Assembly: GCA_918797485.1 (NCBI GenBank)
Contig: CAKKNE010000003.1
Coordinates: forward strand, 3,968,001-4,032,000
DNA length: 64,000 nucleotides
Direction of reading: 5' to 3'
Source: Pelagomonas calceolata
Taxonomy: Eukaryota > Sar > Pelagophyceae > Pelagomonadales > Pelagomonadaceae
The notes under the pieces are model-generated. The model was not told the origin of the DNA, searched no databases, and saw nothing but the letters and a program-made list of their open reading frames with translations. The position numbers and the translations under genes were made by a program. Of this stretch, positions 1 to 10,436 are shown in pieces; position 1 is the stretch's first letter, and every line of letters starts with the position of its first letter.

Positions 1-1
1 A

Positions 2-1063
2 GTGGTCGTGAATCGTCAGTTCAAGAAGGAGTTCTACGACGCACAGATACTCACGGGCCGAGCTTGCATGGCGTTGACGGGCCAGGACTGCGAGGCCTCC
101 GCCGCCGAGGCCCGGAAATGGTACAGGGTCTGTGCCGACATGCATGGCACGAGGGAAGCGTATTGCATGCTCGGCGGGATAGCGAACGAGGGCGGGGCGT
201 CGAGCGTGCTCGCCGAGATGGTGAGCCCCCTCGGCGACGCTGCCATCGACCTAGACGAGTCGGAGCGATGCCTCCGCGCCGCGATCGCCGCCGATAATTC
301 TCCTCCGGGGTCCTACCATTTGTTAGCGCCGCCGGACCACGCGCTCGACGCCGCGAAAGTTGATTTGGCCATGACGTTGGCCGATAAGGCCTGGTTCGAT
401 CCCGAGGGAACCAATGCGCCCTATCTTCTCGCCGAGGCGGGTATTCTCCTCGACGCGGTCCTGGATCACGACGAGGTCCCGAGTGTGCACGAGGTGCCGT
501 TCCGCTACCCGCGCCGCGAGGCGGCCACGCTGAAGGCGCAGATGATCCAGAAAGGGGACGTGGCGGGGACCCCGACCGACGTCCTGGCGCTCATCGAGGC
601 CATACCCCCGGACGAACGCGACGCGAACTGCGACTACCTGCTGGGCAAGATCTACATGAGGCTCGACGAAGAGACGCCGAACGACGAGCACGCGGCGCGC
701 GCCTTCCATCACATCCACCGCGCGTTCGACGCGGGCCACCCGCGCACGCCTTTCGAAATGGGGCAGCTCGCGGAGCGCGGCCGCGGCACCGACCTGAGCT
801 TGTCCAATGCCTACTTCATGTATCTGCGTAACGCGTTTCACGGCGGCGACGGGAACGAGCGCTCCATCGCGCGCCTCGCCGAAGACGCCGCGGCGGGGCC
901 GCCCTACCCTCCGGAGCTCATCGAGACGATGGAGGACTTCGACGAGCTGCGGGCGTATGCCGACGAAAACGACGGAACCCTGAACGTGGAGGAGGCATTT
1001 GCCTTTTTGGGCATTGGGGCACAGTCGTCTTCTGACGACGACACGTACGACGACAGTGATTGA
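2..1063 (+). CDS. Sel1/TPR-like repeat protein, 5' partial
   Basis: The reading frame is open from the left edge, so the N-terminus lies outside the window; 353 codons are seen before TGA. The protein has helical-repeat character: segments such as ARKWYRVCADMHG, YLLGKIYMRLDE and PFEMGQLAERGRG have the A/G/Y spacing of Sel1-type TPR repeats. The C-terminus is acidic (SSSDDDTYDDSD). Sel1 proteins usually act as adaptor scaffolds, but no enzymatic domain is visible and the partner is unknown. It converges on the RUS-family gene with only about 20 bp between stop codons. Family assignment is moderate; a divergent TPR protein is the alternative. Confidence 0.6.
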   Translation: MVVNRQFKKEFYDAQILTGRACMALTGQDCEASAAEARKWYRVCADMHGTREAYCMLGGIANEGGASSVLAEMVSPLGDAAIDLDESERCLRAAIAADNSPPGSYHLLAPPDHALDAAKVDLAMTLADKAWFDPEGTNAPYLLAEAGILLDAVLDHDEVPSVHEVPFRYPRREAATLKAQMIQKGDVAGTPTDVLALIEAIPPDERDANCDYLLGKIYMRLDEETPNDEHAARAFHHIHRAFDAGHPRTPFEMGQLAERGRGTDLSLSNAYFMYLRNAFHGGDGNERSIARLAEDAAAGPPYPPELIETMEDFDELRAYADENDGTLNVEEAFAFLGIGAQSSSDDDTYDDSD

Positions 1064-1083
1064 CTAACCACGATAACTAGATA

Positions 1084-2442
1084 TTACGACTTCGACGTCT
1101 CCCCCCAGTCCGCCCGCACCTGGACCTCGGGAAACATGAACGACTGCGTCGACCAGCCCGCGTCCCGCAACGCGGTCCGCAGCGCCTCGCGACCCGCCCG
1201 CGCCTTTGATAGACCCTCGGTGCCTATTCTGAGTGATCGAGCGCGCGCATGTAAAGCATCCAACAGCGCGTCGTCGGTGGCGCCGTCCCGCAAAACGATC
1301 GCACCGTCCAGCACCAGGAAATCGTCCGTCGACGCCAACGCCACGTGCCGGTCGAGCTCGTCGCGCGACATGCCAGACGCCGCGGTCATCAGCGGCCGCA
1401 GGACACTCGTTCGCGTCGTCCGTGGCCTTCTTAATATACGTTCCCGCCGCGCGATGTCCCGGGGCGAGGGGCAAACGCCACTCTCGACGTACTCGTCAAC
1501 CACTAAAGTTGCCCGCTCAAAGTTCAACTGGCGAAAAACCACACAAGCGATCTCGCGGTACATGGCCCCGATCTCCAGCAGCGAGAGCGACCCGTAGATC
1601 GCTAATAACATCCTCGGGTTCGCCTGCGTCGAAGCCACGCCCAACTTCTTCGAGGCGACGAGGCCGATCAACAAACCTACGAGATCGACGACCGCAATTT
1701 GCGCTTCTCCCTTCGCAGTAACGTCGCCGAGGTTGTTCGTGGTCTCCGTCGCCGCAAAACTTCGATAGATGGCGGACCGCGTCGCCGTCGAGGTCAGCAT
1801 GCTAACTTGCTTGAGGCAGTTCGCGACTGTTGCTAATAGCAAGAACAGTAGTGGAAACGCGAACGTCGCGATCTGCAGCCCGTTGCCCGTCGCATACAAC
1901 AAAGAAGATCGGAACCGCCATCTTTTAGCGTCGCCGTCGAACTCCCGACCCATCCTCGCCGCCCAGCCGAGGCGCGTCACTTTCCCCAATGCGTCTTTGA
2001 GGACCCAGTCTACGGCTGCGGCCGCGCCCACGACCGCACCGCCCGCCGCGACGGCCCGCGCATCTCTCAATCCCACAGCCATGACCATGGCCTGGACCCC
2101 AAAGACATTTACGGTGGCGCTCAGTAAACGTTGCACGCAGCGCCATCGGGTATAAGATACGTATTCCTCGTTGACCGCTACTGGTAAAAAGATCCTCCGC
2201 AAGTTTCGTCGCGTCGACGCGTAGGCCCTATCCCTCAAGCTGCCGGCGGCGCCGTCGTTCCTATCTCTGAGGTATTCGGCGGACCCGTCGGTGCACTCGA
2301 CTTGCTGGCGCGAGCCGTCGCTGTCGATCTGGACGAGGCAGGCGTGCTGCGGTGGTGCGCGTCTTCCTAGAAACGACCGCGGGGCCACCAATGCGGCCGC
2401 CCGCGCCGCGAGCCCCAACAGCAAGTGCTGCCTGAGGATCAT
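1084..2442 (-). CDS. RUS (root UVB sensitive)/DUF647 family membrane protein
   Basis: 452 aa, single exon, starting at an ATG followed by a hydrophobic leader (MILRQHLLLGLAARAAALVA) that may be a signal or plastid-targeting peptide. The family core is clear: YTRWRCVQRLLSATVNVFG, then AVDWVLKDALGKVTRLGWAA, the GREFDGDAKRWRFRSSLLY block, and ATRSAIYRSFA followed by GDVTAKGEAQ. These match the WVLKDG.G, KGEAQ and R..A motifs of DUF647. RUS proteins in plants affect UV-B and vitamin B6 related signalling and auxin transport; the biochemical activity is not settled. Length is normal for the family. It converges closely on the Sel1-like gene. Confidence 0.9.
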   Translation of the reverse strand: MILRQHLLLGLAARAAALVAPRSFLGRRAPPQHACLVQIDSDGSRQQVECTDGSAEYLRDRNDGAAGSLRDRAYASTRRNLRRIFLPVAVNEEYVSYTRWRCVQRLLSATVNVFGVQAMVMAVGLRDARAVAAGGAVVGAAAAVDWVLKDALGKVTRLGWAARMGREFDGDAKRWRFRSSLLYATGNGLQIATFAFPLLFLLLATVANCLKQVSMLTSTATRSAIYRSFAATETTNNLGDVTAKGEAQIAVVDLVGLLIGLVASKKLGVASTQANPRMLLAIYGSLSLLEIGAMYREIACVVFRQLNFERATLVVDEYVESGVCPSPRDIARRERILRRPRTTRTSVLRPLMTAASGMSRDELDRHVALASTDDFLVLDGAIVLRDGATDDALLDALHARARSLRIGTEGLSKARAGREALRTALRDAGWSTQSFMFPEVQVRADWGETSKS

Positions 2443-3138
2443 GGCTTACGGCGCAGCGGTCGTACGAGCGCAGGTCTCGAGCGCAGCAGCGGCGCAAAAT
2501 AGAGTCGTGCGGTAATCTGTGCAGCGCTGCGGTCTGATGTTGACTATACGGCTGGATTGCGATGGCTCCTATGCACCTCGCCGGCGGCAAAGGATTGATT
2601 TTGGAGTCGCCGCAGAGTTCCACGCGCGACGGCTCGCGCCCGGAGGCGTCGGCGAAGACGGGTGCGCTGCGCCGCGGCGTCCAAAGGCGGGAGACGCACC
2701 GCGCGCGTTCCCGTCGGGACCGCGGCCCTGCAGCGCAAGGGCCGGAGCGCCGCGGGAGCCGTCCCGCGGGACCCCGTGGTCTGGCGTCGCGGGGGTAATC
2801 TGTGCGGCTCCGCGTGGAGCAACTTGCGCTCAGTTTGCCGTGAGGCCCAGACCTGCCGCACATGCGGCACAGGGCAGCAAGCTCCACCGGAAGATAGTTA
2901 TATCTGGCCCCATCGTTGTCTGCGCGTCACACGGCTGCAAACCTGCACGGCTGCACCGATTCCTGTCGCCGCGCGCGCCGCACGCAGCGCACAGACCAGG
3001 TTCGCCTCACTGCTCTCACTGCCAGAGCTCTGCGACGCGGCACCCGCTGCGCGCGTGAAGCAAAAGAAGGAGTGCCTGGGCCCCGCCGCGGAGAACCACG
3101 CTGCCAGAAGGGAAAACGGCCGGCGGTGAAAAGGGACG
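2443..3138. other. intergenic region between divergent genes
   Basis: About 700 bp between the start of the RUS gene (minus) and the membrane-protein gene (plus). It is GC rich with many short overlapping open frames on both strands, none with recognisable protein features. It probably holds two promoters and 5' UTRs. I saw no clear copy of the GCTAG palindrome here. Confidence 0.4.
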
Positions 3139-4215
3139 ATGGCGCAAGTGCTCAAGCCCCCCGCGCGCCGCCGCAGTCCCTCCTCAGAACAATTTAAGAA
3201 AGATGCGGACCAGAGCCGCATGCTCCAGGCGCCCGCGCGCCGCCGCAGCGCCTCGTTCGAAAAGCCGGACTTGCCTCCGAGAACGCCAAGCAAAGCCGAG
3301 CTGCGAGAACTGGCCGAACGCGACTGGCGCCTCGAGGTCGTCCTGGCCACTTGTGTAGCAATCGCTCTCGGACTGGCCATCTTCCGGGACATGTACATTG
3401 GTGGGTTGGGAAGTTCGAACGGGAGGATTGTGTCCTTCCTGGCCTCGCTCAACGGCTGCGCCGGTTTTAGGAGACAGAAGAAAGCGGTACGAGCCCACAA
3501 AGCGCGGACCACAGAAAAGTTCCGGCGGCTCGAGTCGCTGCACCTCGCCGCGCCGAGTCCCCCTCGCCACAAGGTCCAACTCATGTGCATCGCTTTTAGT
3601 AACAAGTTCGCAACCCAGAGCATCGGGTCGTTGCTCGTCGGCGCGACTCCCGTGATCTTGAAGGGCTGGCGCCACGTGAGCAGCTGGTTTTTGGCCTTCG
3701 CGCTCGTCCAGATCGCGCCGAGGGATGTGGTCTACGACGCTCTCACGAGACATGTGTTTCTTGCGTTTGTGGTGAAAGTCGGCGCCGCGCTGTACAAGCT
3801 CCGCAAATTTAATTTTGTGGTGTCGGCGTGTCCTCATTGCTCCCTGCAGTTCCTGCTGATGGTCATGCTTGTCACAATAGACGGCAACAACGCGTGTAGT
3901 CGGTGCATGACCTGGCTCTGGATGCGCGGGACCGCCAATACGAAACGGAAGCACATTCTGAGAGGGATCGGAGCGTTCGCGGCGCGGTCGGGGCCCGTGC
4001 TGCTGGCCGCAGCCTTCATCAGAACAACGCGCTCGTGCAAGGACAAGTATGGGAAATTACTGGTGCTCGTCGTGTTTCTCCATAGAAATGGCTGCGCGGG
4101 GTTGTTGCTGCGGACGGCGCGGACGGCGCGAAGAGGTATGGATAGCCCGTCCTACGTCGGCGAGGCGTTCCCCGTGCGGAGGAGCCCGCGGCTGCGCGGG
4201 GAGAAGGTGGATTAA
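3139..4215 (+). CDS. multi-pass membrane protein of unknown function (weak TRIC-like resemblance)
   Basis: 358 aa. The N-terminal 60 residues are basic and carry a duplicated PARRRS segment (PARRRSPSSEQ, then PARRRSASFEK). Hydrophobic helices follow at about 68-85 (LEVVLATCVAIALGLAIF), 160-200 (including SWFLAFALVQIAP), 210-250 and 270-330. The order WFLAF..VQIAPRDVVYD..LTRHVFLAF vaguely recalls TRIC cation channels, but the TRIC lipid/K-binding signature is not convincing. No targeting peptide is obvious. It converges on the plastid NTF2-like gene with about 22 bp between stops. Treat as an uncharacterised integral membrane protein. Confidence 0.55.
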   Translation: MAQVLKPPARRRSPSSEQFKKDADQSRMLQAPARRRSASFEKPDLPPRTPSKAELRELAERDWRLEVVLATCVAIALGLAIFRDMYIGGLGSSNGRIVSFLASLNGCAGFRRQKKAVRAHKARTTEKFRRLESLHLAAPSPPRHKVQLMCIAFSNKFATQSIGSLLVGATPVILKGWRHVSSWFLAFALVQIAPRDVVYDALTRHVFLAFVVKVGAALYKLRKFNFVVSACPHCSLQFLLMVMLVTIDGNNACSRCMTWLWMRGTANTKRKHILRGIGAFAARSGPVLLAAAFIRTTRSCKDKYGKLLVLVVFLHRNGCAGLLLRTARTARRGMDSPSYVGEAFPVRRSPRLRGEKVD

Positions 4216-4237
4216 CTTGTTGTTTTACACTATCACA

Positions 4238-4996
4238 TCACTCGGGCGTCGGCAGCAGCTTCTGGAGCGCTCCTAATAAACGCAGCTGCAGCGACCCCTT
4301 GAAGGGCTGGCACTCCGGGAAGGGCAGGGGGTTGCCCGTGCCCCAGAAGTAGCCGAAGGCCCCGCCTAGTCCTCCGGTATTTCCTGCGGTCCGATCTATC
4401 ACGTACCCCACGGTAAACAGCTCGACCTGGCCGTCTTCATTGAACGTCATGCTCAGCGCCTCCGGCGGTAGTTCTAGCGCCTTGCCCGTCGCCGCCGCGC
4501 CCATGAGCTCGCCCGTGTGCGTCGCCTTGGCCCTCGTTTGAAACCAGACCCGATTCGGTTCAAACACGTCCACCCGGAACGCGTGGTAGCGGTTGTTCAA
4601 GTTCGGAAAGGCCTTTAACAGATCGAAGGATCTGAGAGATGCGAGGAACTCCGCTTTCGTGAAGCCGATCTTCTCGCCCGTCGTCGACGTGGCCCCTCCC
4701 ACGAACGGCGCCACAAATCTAAAATTGTCGGCGTATATACTATCATCAAAAACGGCCGGGTCCTGGAGGTTCTGGTTTTTGACGATGACCTCTTTGGCTC
4801 TTGCTATCAAGTCGTCGGGGGCGATGGGGAAGCCCGTGCGGTCGCGGTTCGCTTGTAATGTCGCGGCCTCGTCGACGAAGCCGTACTGGTCCGTGACTTC
4901 GAGCAAGGCGCGCAGCGTGTGCGGTCGTCGCAGCGGCGTCGCGTGCTGGAACGAGCCGGCTAGGGAGAGCAGGGCTGCTAATGAGAGCGTGCGCAT
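4238..4996 (-). CDS. plastid-targeted NTF2/SnoaL-like fold protein
   Basis: 252 aa. The N-terminus MRTLSLAALLSLAGSFQ has a signal peptide followed by the S-F cleavage context typical of stramenopile bipartite plastid presequences. The mature part (ADNFRFVAPFVGG, then FTKAEFLASLRSFDLLKAFPNLNNRYHAF and FNEDGQVELFTVGYVIDR) resembles SnoaL-like polyketide-cyclase/NTF2 fold proteins seen in algal plastid proteomes. No catalytic residues can be assigned. It diverges from the Pol alpha gene across about 600 bp. Localisation is inferred from the presequence; function is unknown. Confidence 0.7.
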   Translation of the reverse strand: MRTLSLAALLSLAGSFQHATPLRRPHTLRALLEVTDQYGFVDEAATLQANRDRTGFPIAPDDLIARAKEVIVKNQNLQDPAVFDDSIYADNFRFVAPFVGGATSTTGEKIGFTKAEFLASLRSFDLLKAFPNLNNRYHAFRVDVFEPNRVWFQTRAKATHTGELMGAAATGKALELPPEALSMTFNEDGQVELFTVGYVIDRTAGNTGGLGGAFGYFWGTGNPLPFPECQPFKGSLQLRLLGALQKLLPTPE

Positions 4997-5594
4997 TGTT
5001 ATCGCTCTTCAAACTCGCACTGATGGTTGGGATTGCTTTCGCACGAGTCGTGAAGCCGCTCAAAGTCAGCTGTGCGGCACCTTGCGTCCTATGCTGGCAG
5101 CGTCAATGCCCAGTGTGCTGGAGGCTGATTTGTGACAGGGTCGCACGGCCCACGATTGGCACGGACGGGTCGTCAACCAGTCCCGGCATTGCTCTATCTC
5201 GCCCAGTGCCGGCGTCTGTCCTGACCCAAGCTAGCGTAACTCTGTCTCTAGCAAGCCATTCAAAATCGGTCTGCGGTGAGATCACCGGCGTTCAAGCGCT
5301 CGCTGGACGTAAAACTGGACGCCGCGCGGCTGTGAGGAGCTCACATTTAGGCTGATCTCGTAGCACAGCTGAAGAAACCGCGCGCCGCCGCGTCTGTGAG
5401 CCGTAAGACACCGCGCGCTCTGCGAGAGGGAACGCCGCGCGCGCGCCCTGACGCCCGCGCCGCGGCACAGCTAGACGCCCAGCCGCAGCGCGCGCACCAA
5501 CGCCATTGCACAAACGCGCGCGCGCGCTGAGACACGCACCGTGAGCCACGCACCGCCGCCGCAAACGCCCGACACACCGACGCAGGCCACAAAG
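4997..5594. other. divergent promoter region (NTF2-like / POLA1)
   Basis: About 600 bp between two divergent start codons. The clearest content is a copy of the GCTAG palindrome at 5230-5256. The part nearest Pol alpha is strongly CG/GC rich, with alternating GCGCGC runs around 5400-5540. No ORF here looks real. Confidence 0.5.
5230..5256 (+). repeat. dispersed GCTAG palindrome, diverged copy
   Basis: GCTAGCG, then TAACTCTGTCT, then CTAGCAAGC. Arms match the consensus; the central AAGACA is altered. It lies about 340 bp upstream of Pol alpha and 235 bp upstream of the NTF2-like start. Confidence 0.6.
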
Positions 5595-8500
5595 ATGGAG
5601 CGCGCCCGCCGCACGGGCACGAAGAAGCAGTCCCGCGAGGCCGTGCGAGCGGCACTGCGCGCGGCCAGAGAGGGCGGCGCCGCAAGATCCGACCAGTGGG
5701 AGGCGAAGGAGGAAAAAGATGTGTACGAACAAGTAACGGAGCAGGAGTACGCCGACCTCGTGCGGAAGCGCCGCCAGAACGAGGACTTCGTCGTCGACGA
5801 CGACGGCCTCGGCTATTTTGACGACGGCGAGGAGCACTTCGGCGAGGACGTCGCGGAAGGCCTCGAGGAGGCCGCTCCCAAACAAAGAGGTGTGGTCCAC
5901 GCGCGGTCGAAGGACGCCGTGCGGAAGGCTAGAAAGTTGAAAGAAGCGCGCGCGGAGGGCGAGGAGCGCCAGACGACGAAGATGACGCAGTTCCTCGGCG
6001 GTGATGGAGAGAAGAAGGCGCCGAAGAAGCCCGTCGCCGCCGTGAAGCAACTAGACGCCTTCGAGTCGTTAATTGATGGGTTGGGGAGCGGTGCCGTGAC
6101 TGAACGGAAGTCCGTGGACCTGGGCGGCGGCCTCGGCTTCGCGAACGAGGCGCCGAGCGGCCCCAAAGTAGCGCCGACACCTAGACGCATGACCTACGAC
6201 GAGGTCAGCCCGATGCCGTTGTGGTCGGCTGGTGTGGATCTGGAAGCATCAATTGGAGGTGGTGGTGATGACATGGGCATGGGATTTGGGATGGCCGACG
6301 ATGATGTACCGGCCGCGTTGCCGGCGGCCCTGCCTTCCACCAAGGACGCCCCTCTGCCGCTCAAGGCGACCGCGGCCCCCAAGAAGAAGAGCCGCTTCTC
6401 GAAGAACGACGTCGTGGTCGAGGCGTCGACGGCCGCTCAGACGGCCATGGCCATGGACGTCCGCGCCCGCGTCCCTTGAGTCACGCGTCGACGGCGCCGA
6501 GGGCTCGGCACGCCATCGCCGCGACGCTCACGGGTCTCAACAACACAGGTCGACAAGCCCGCCGCGACCGAGGCCGCTCCCCAATTACCGGAGCGCATGG
6601 ATGTGGATGAAAGCGCCCCTCAAGCGGACCCGAATTATGGTGGCGGGAGTACGGTCGACAAGCTCGAGGAGACGGAGTGGCTGCGGGATTCCGAGGGCAA
6701 GCACTGCTGGCTCTACTGGCTCGATTGTGTGGAACAGTCTGGCTCTGTATACTTGCTCGGGAAGATCCGACTCGAAGGGGAGCAAGATAGATATGCCTCA
6801 GCTTGCTGCGTCGTGCGGAACGTCGAGCGGAGCTTCTTCATCTTGCCTCGAGTCGATTCCGAGACCGGTAGCCGTTACGGCATGAAGGACGTCTGGGAGG
6901 AGGCGCGGTCGGAATTGGTCCCGCGGTGCGTCCCCAAGTCCGAGCCCTTCAAGTGCAAGGGCGTCAAGCGCGGCTACGCCTTCGGCGACGACGACGTGCC
7001 CCGCGACGCCGACACGGAGTACCTGAAGGTCAAATATTCGGCCAAGAATCGGGCGCCGCCGGTCTCGTTGTGTAAACGAGGCGGCCGGTGCATCGAGAAG
7101 ATCCTCGGGGCCGGTTCCACACCTCTAGAACAATTCTTGATCAAGCGCAAGCTCATGGGGCCCTGCTGGGTGCGCATCGACGCGCCGGTGCAGCGCGACT
7201 CGAAGGTCTCGTGGTGCGTTTTGGAGGTCGAAGTGTCCGACGCGAAGAAAATAACCGTCGCGCGGGACTGCCCTTACTCGGCGCCTCCTCTCGTTTGTAC
7301 GACGCTCAGTGTCAAGACTGCCGTGAACCCCAAGAGCCATCAGCACGAGATCGTCGCGGTGGCGGCGCTCACTCACAGAGGTGTTGCCGTCGACGGGGCC
7401 ACTCCCGATGGAGGAAGGGGGGAAGATGCCCGGTTGTTCCAGCATTCCACCGAGAAGCAGGAGGCCGGGAGTCGCAGATGGACCTGCGTCGCGGCGCGGC
7501 CGCTCGGTGCGGAGATCGCCGGCGCGCAAGATACACCGTTGGATCCGAAGCTGCCTAGAGATCTCCACGGCGAGCTGAAGAAACCTACGCATGGTTTTTT
7601 AGCTGATAGAGGGACCGTCACGGTCGCACCCAACGAACGGGCACTCATCTCCGTGTTATTGGCGCGCTTGCAACGGGACGACCCGGACGTGCTCTGCGGG
7701 CACAACATCCTCGGCTTCGAGCTCGACGTCCTGTTAGCGCGAGCCCTGGCCCTCAAGGTGGGCAACGCCTGGTCGAAAGTAGGGAGGCTCAAGCGCAACA
7801 AGCCGCCTCATCGGTGGAAGGCCGCGTCGGGCCGGGACACGTTCCACGCGTCGGCCACTTCGGGGAGACTGATCTGCGACACTTATTTAGCCGCCAGAGA
7901 ACACTTAAGAGGGGCCACGACCTACGCGTTGGCGGCATTGGCTCAGACGCAGCTCGGTGTGCGAGGCCGCCGATCGCTGGAGCCGCGGGAAGTAGCTCAA
8001 CTCCTAGGAAGCGGCTCCCAGAACGTCTGTGGACTCCTGAGGCACGCCGCCGAGGACTGCCGGTTAGTAGAACGACTCGCATTACGTTTGCAGGTGCTCC
8101 CGCTGTCCAAACAACTTACAGCGATCTCGGGAAACCTACTAGCGCACACGTTGAAGGGCAAGCGCGCGGAACGCATCGAGTACCTCTTGTTACATGAGTT
8201 CCACCGCATGAAGTACCTCGCGCCCGAGAAGCAGCGGTATGATGCTGATGATGACGACGACGTCCGTGACTCAGCGTCCTTACGCCATCGACGCGACTCG
8301 TGCGGGGTCTCATGATTCGTTCACCACAGGTCGACCACAACAAGAAGAAGCGCAAGAAGACGGACCCGCACAAGCGCCAGAAGGCCGCGTATTCCGGCGG
8401 ACTTGTGTTGGAACCCAAAAAAGGGTTCTACGACAGCCACGTGCTACTGTTGGACTTCGCGTCGCTCTACCCTTCCATTATTCAGGAGTACGACCTCTGC

Positions 8501-10390
8501 TTTACCACTGTTGATTGGGCCCCCGTCGCCAAGCGCATGGAGGCCCGCGCGAACGGCGAGAGCGACGCGAAGAAGGCGAGGACCGAGGACGACGAGGTCG
8601 TCGAGGAGGCCGCGGAGGAGCTGCCGCCCTTACCTGATAGAGGCGACGGGGCCAAGGGAGTCCTGCCGCGCGTGCTCAAGAACATCATCTCGAAGCGGCG
8701 CGAGGTCAAGGGCCTGCTCAAAAAGGAGAAGAACGTGAAAAAACGGGAGACGTACGAGATCCGCCAGATGGCGCTGAAACTGACGGCGAACTCCATGTAC
8801 GGCTGTCTGGGTTTTTCCCATTCTAGATTCTACGCCAAACCGCTGGCCGCGCTCGTGACGTCGTTAGGTAGAGATACTTTACAAGCTACTGCTGACGTCG
8901 CCGAGAAGGAGTTAGGCCTCGAAGTCATTTACGGCGACACGGACAGTATCATGATCAACACGAGGACCGACGACCTCGCCGTCGTCAAGGACCTCGGTCT
9001 CAAGGTGAAGAAGGCCGTCAACAAGCGCTACCGGTTACTAGAACTCGAGCTCGACGGCATCTTCAAGACGATGCTCCTCCTCAAGAAGAAGAAATATGCT
9101 GCATTAGTTGTCAATGAAGATCCCAGAACCGGGGCCGTCAGCCTACACAAAGAAACTAAAGGCCTCGACATGGTGCGCCGCGACTGGTGCCCGCTGTCGA
9201 AGCGGACCGGTGCTAGAGTACTGGATTTCTTGCTGAGCGGTGATCAAGCGGACGTGGTGGTCGCGAACGTCCACAAGGTCCTGGAGGACGTCGGCAAGGA
9301 GGCGCGGGAGGGCCGCGTGTCCGTGGCCGATTATGTAGTTACAAGAGGCCTCAACAAGCCGGTGGAAAAATATCCCGACTCCAAGGCCCAGCCGCATTTG
9401 AGGGTCGCCAAGGCCATGCTCAAGGAGGGCCGGGCGGTCAACGTCGGCGACCACATTCCGTACGTCATCTGTCTGGATGAAAACGGCAACTCGTCGAACA
9501 AGGGCGTCGCCGAGCGGACCGTGCATCCCGACCACGTCGACCCCGACACGACGGCCGTGGACAAGCGGCCCGGCATGGAGAAGGAAGGGGCTCCCGCGGT
9601 CGTCACGCCCGGCGGGCCTACACCGAAGCCCAAGGTCGACGTCGAGTGGTACCTCGCGCAGCAGATCCTGCCGCCCATCGCGCGGTTATGTGAGCCCATC
9701 GCTGGGATGAGCAAGGCGTCCATCGCCGACCGCCTCGGCCTCGACGCTCGCAAGTTCGAGCAGCACATGGCTCGAAGCCAGCAGGCGCTGGCGGAAGCCG
9801 AGGGCCGCACGGCGGCGTTCGTCCCGATGGCGGTCCAGTCAGATGAACAAAGATTTGGGGACTGCGCTCCGGTTCTGGTCGAGTGCGCGGCTTGCGGCGT
9901 GACGAAGCCGCTGACGCTGTGGCCGAAGCGTTCCGAAGATTGTGCTGATGAGGCGCCGCCTGCTCTGAAGTGCCCGTCGTGCCAAGCGCGACTATTGGGG
10001 CACAAGTCGGCCGCGTCGTGCTTCTCTCGTCTCAGTGTCGCGTTACAGTTAGCTACCCGCGGCGCTTTGAAGAGATACTACGAGGGCTGGATGGTCTGCG
10101 ACGACTCGGCTTGCGGCGCGCGGACGCGGCAGCTGTCCGGCGCGGGCCCGCGGTGCCTCCGTAGAGGTTGCCGCGGCCGCATGGTCGCCGAGGAGAGCGA
10201 GAAGCGCATCTACACGCAGCTCTGCTACCAGAAGGCTTTATTTGCTGCTGATAGAGTCGCGTGCGCCCAGAACTCGGACGAGGCCGAGGTCTGCGCGTTC
10301 CTGGAGCGCCAGGTCGCGCAGGACGTGGAAGCTTCCGCCTACAACTTCGTGCGGCCGAGCATCTTCGCGGTCTTCGGCAAGTACGAGTGA
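5595..10390 (+). CDS. POLA1: DNA polymerase alpha catalytic subunit (three exons)
   Basis: Exons 5595-6458, 6549-8261 and 8330-10390 give 1545 aa, normal for Pol alpha. The N-terminal p180 region ([35 protein letters not shown]) precedes a degenerate exonuclease region. Family B motifs follow: [20 protein letters not shown] (motif A), [20 protein letters not shown] (motif B), [11 protein letters not shown] (motif C with catalytic Asp). The C-terminal Cys clusters [23 protein letters not shown] and CLRRGC fit the two metal-binding modules that contact the B subunit and primase. It makes the RNA-DNA primer at replication origins and Okazaki fragments. Both introns are short (90 and 68 nt), start GTCCG, and restore GAC-GTC-GAC at the joint. 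The start ATG at 5595 is chosen because the upstream in-frame stretch lacks an ATG. Confidence 0.97.
6459..6548 (+). other. POLA1 intron 1 (introner-like)
   Basis: 90 nt, GT-AG, phase 0. Interior holds CGCGTCGACGGCG and CGCCATCGCCGCGACG, close to the motif shared by many introns in this window. An in-frame TGA lies inside, so it must be removed for a full-length polymerase. Confidence 0.85.
8262..8329 (+). other. POLA1 intron 2 (introner-like)
   Basis: 68 nt, GT-AG, phase 0, containing the shared motif ACGCCATCGACGCGACT. Removal joins the segment ending [14 protein letters not shown] to [10 protein letters not shown], giving a continuous Pol alpha sequence ahead of motif A. Confidence 0.9.
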
Positions 10391-10436
10391 GTAGGCGCTC
10401 CCTTGCCCCCGCCTAAGAGGGTTTATTATTAGCAAT

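Noticed and set aside
2519-3129. Overlapping plus and minus frames upstream of the membrane-protein gene
   Set aside because: No similarity, no presequence, Arg-rich composition typical of GC-rich noncoding DNA here.
3139-4215. Firm TRIC channel assignment
   Set aside because: Only a loose hydrophobic pattern matches; key family motifs were not identifiable.
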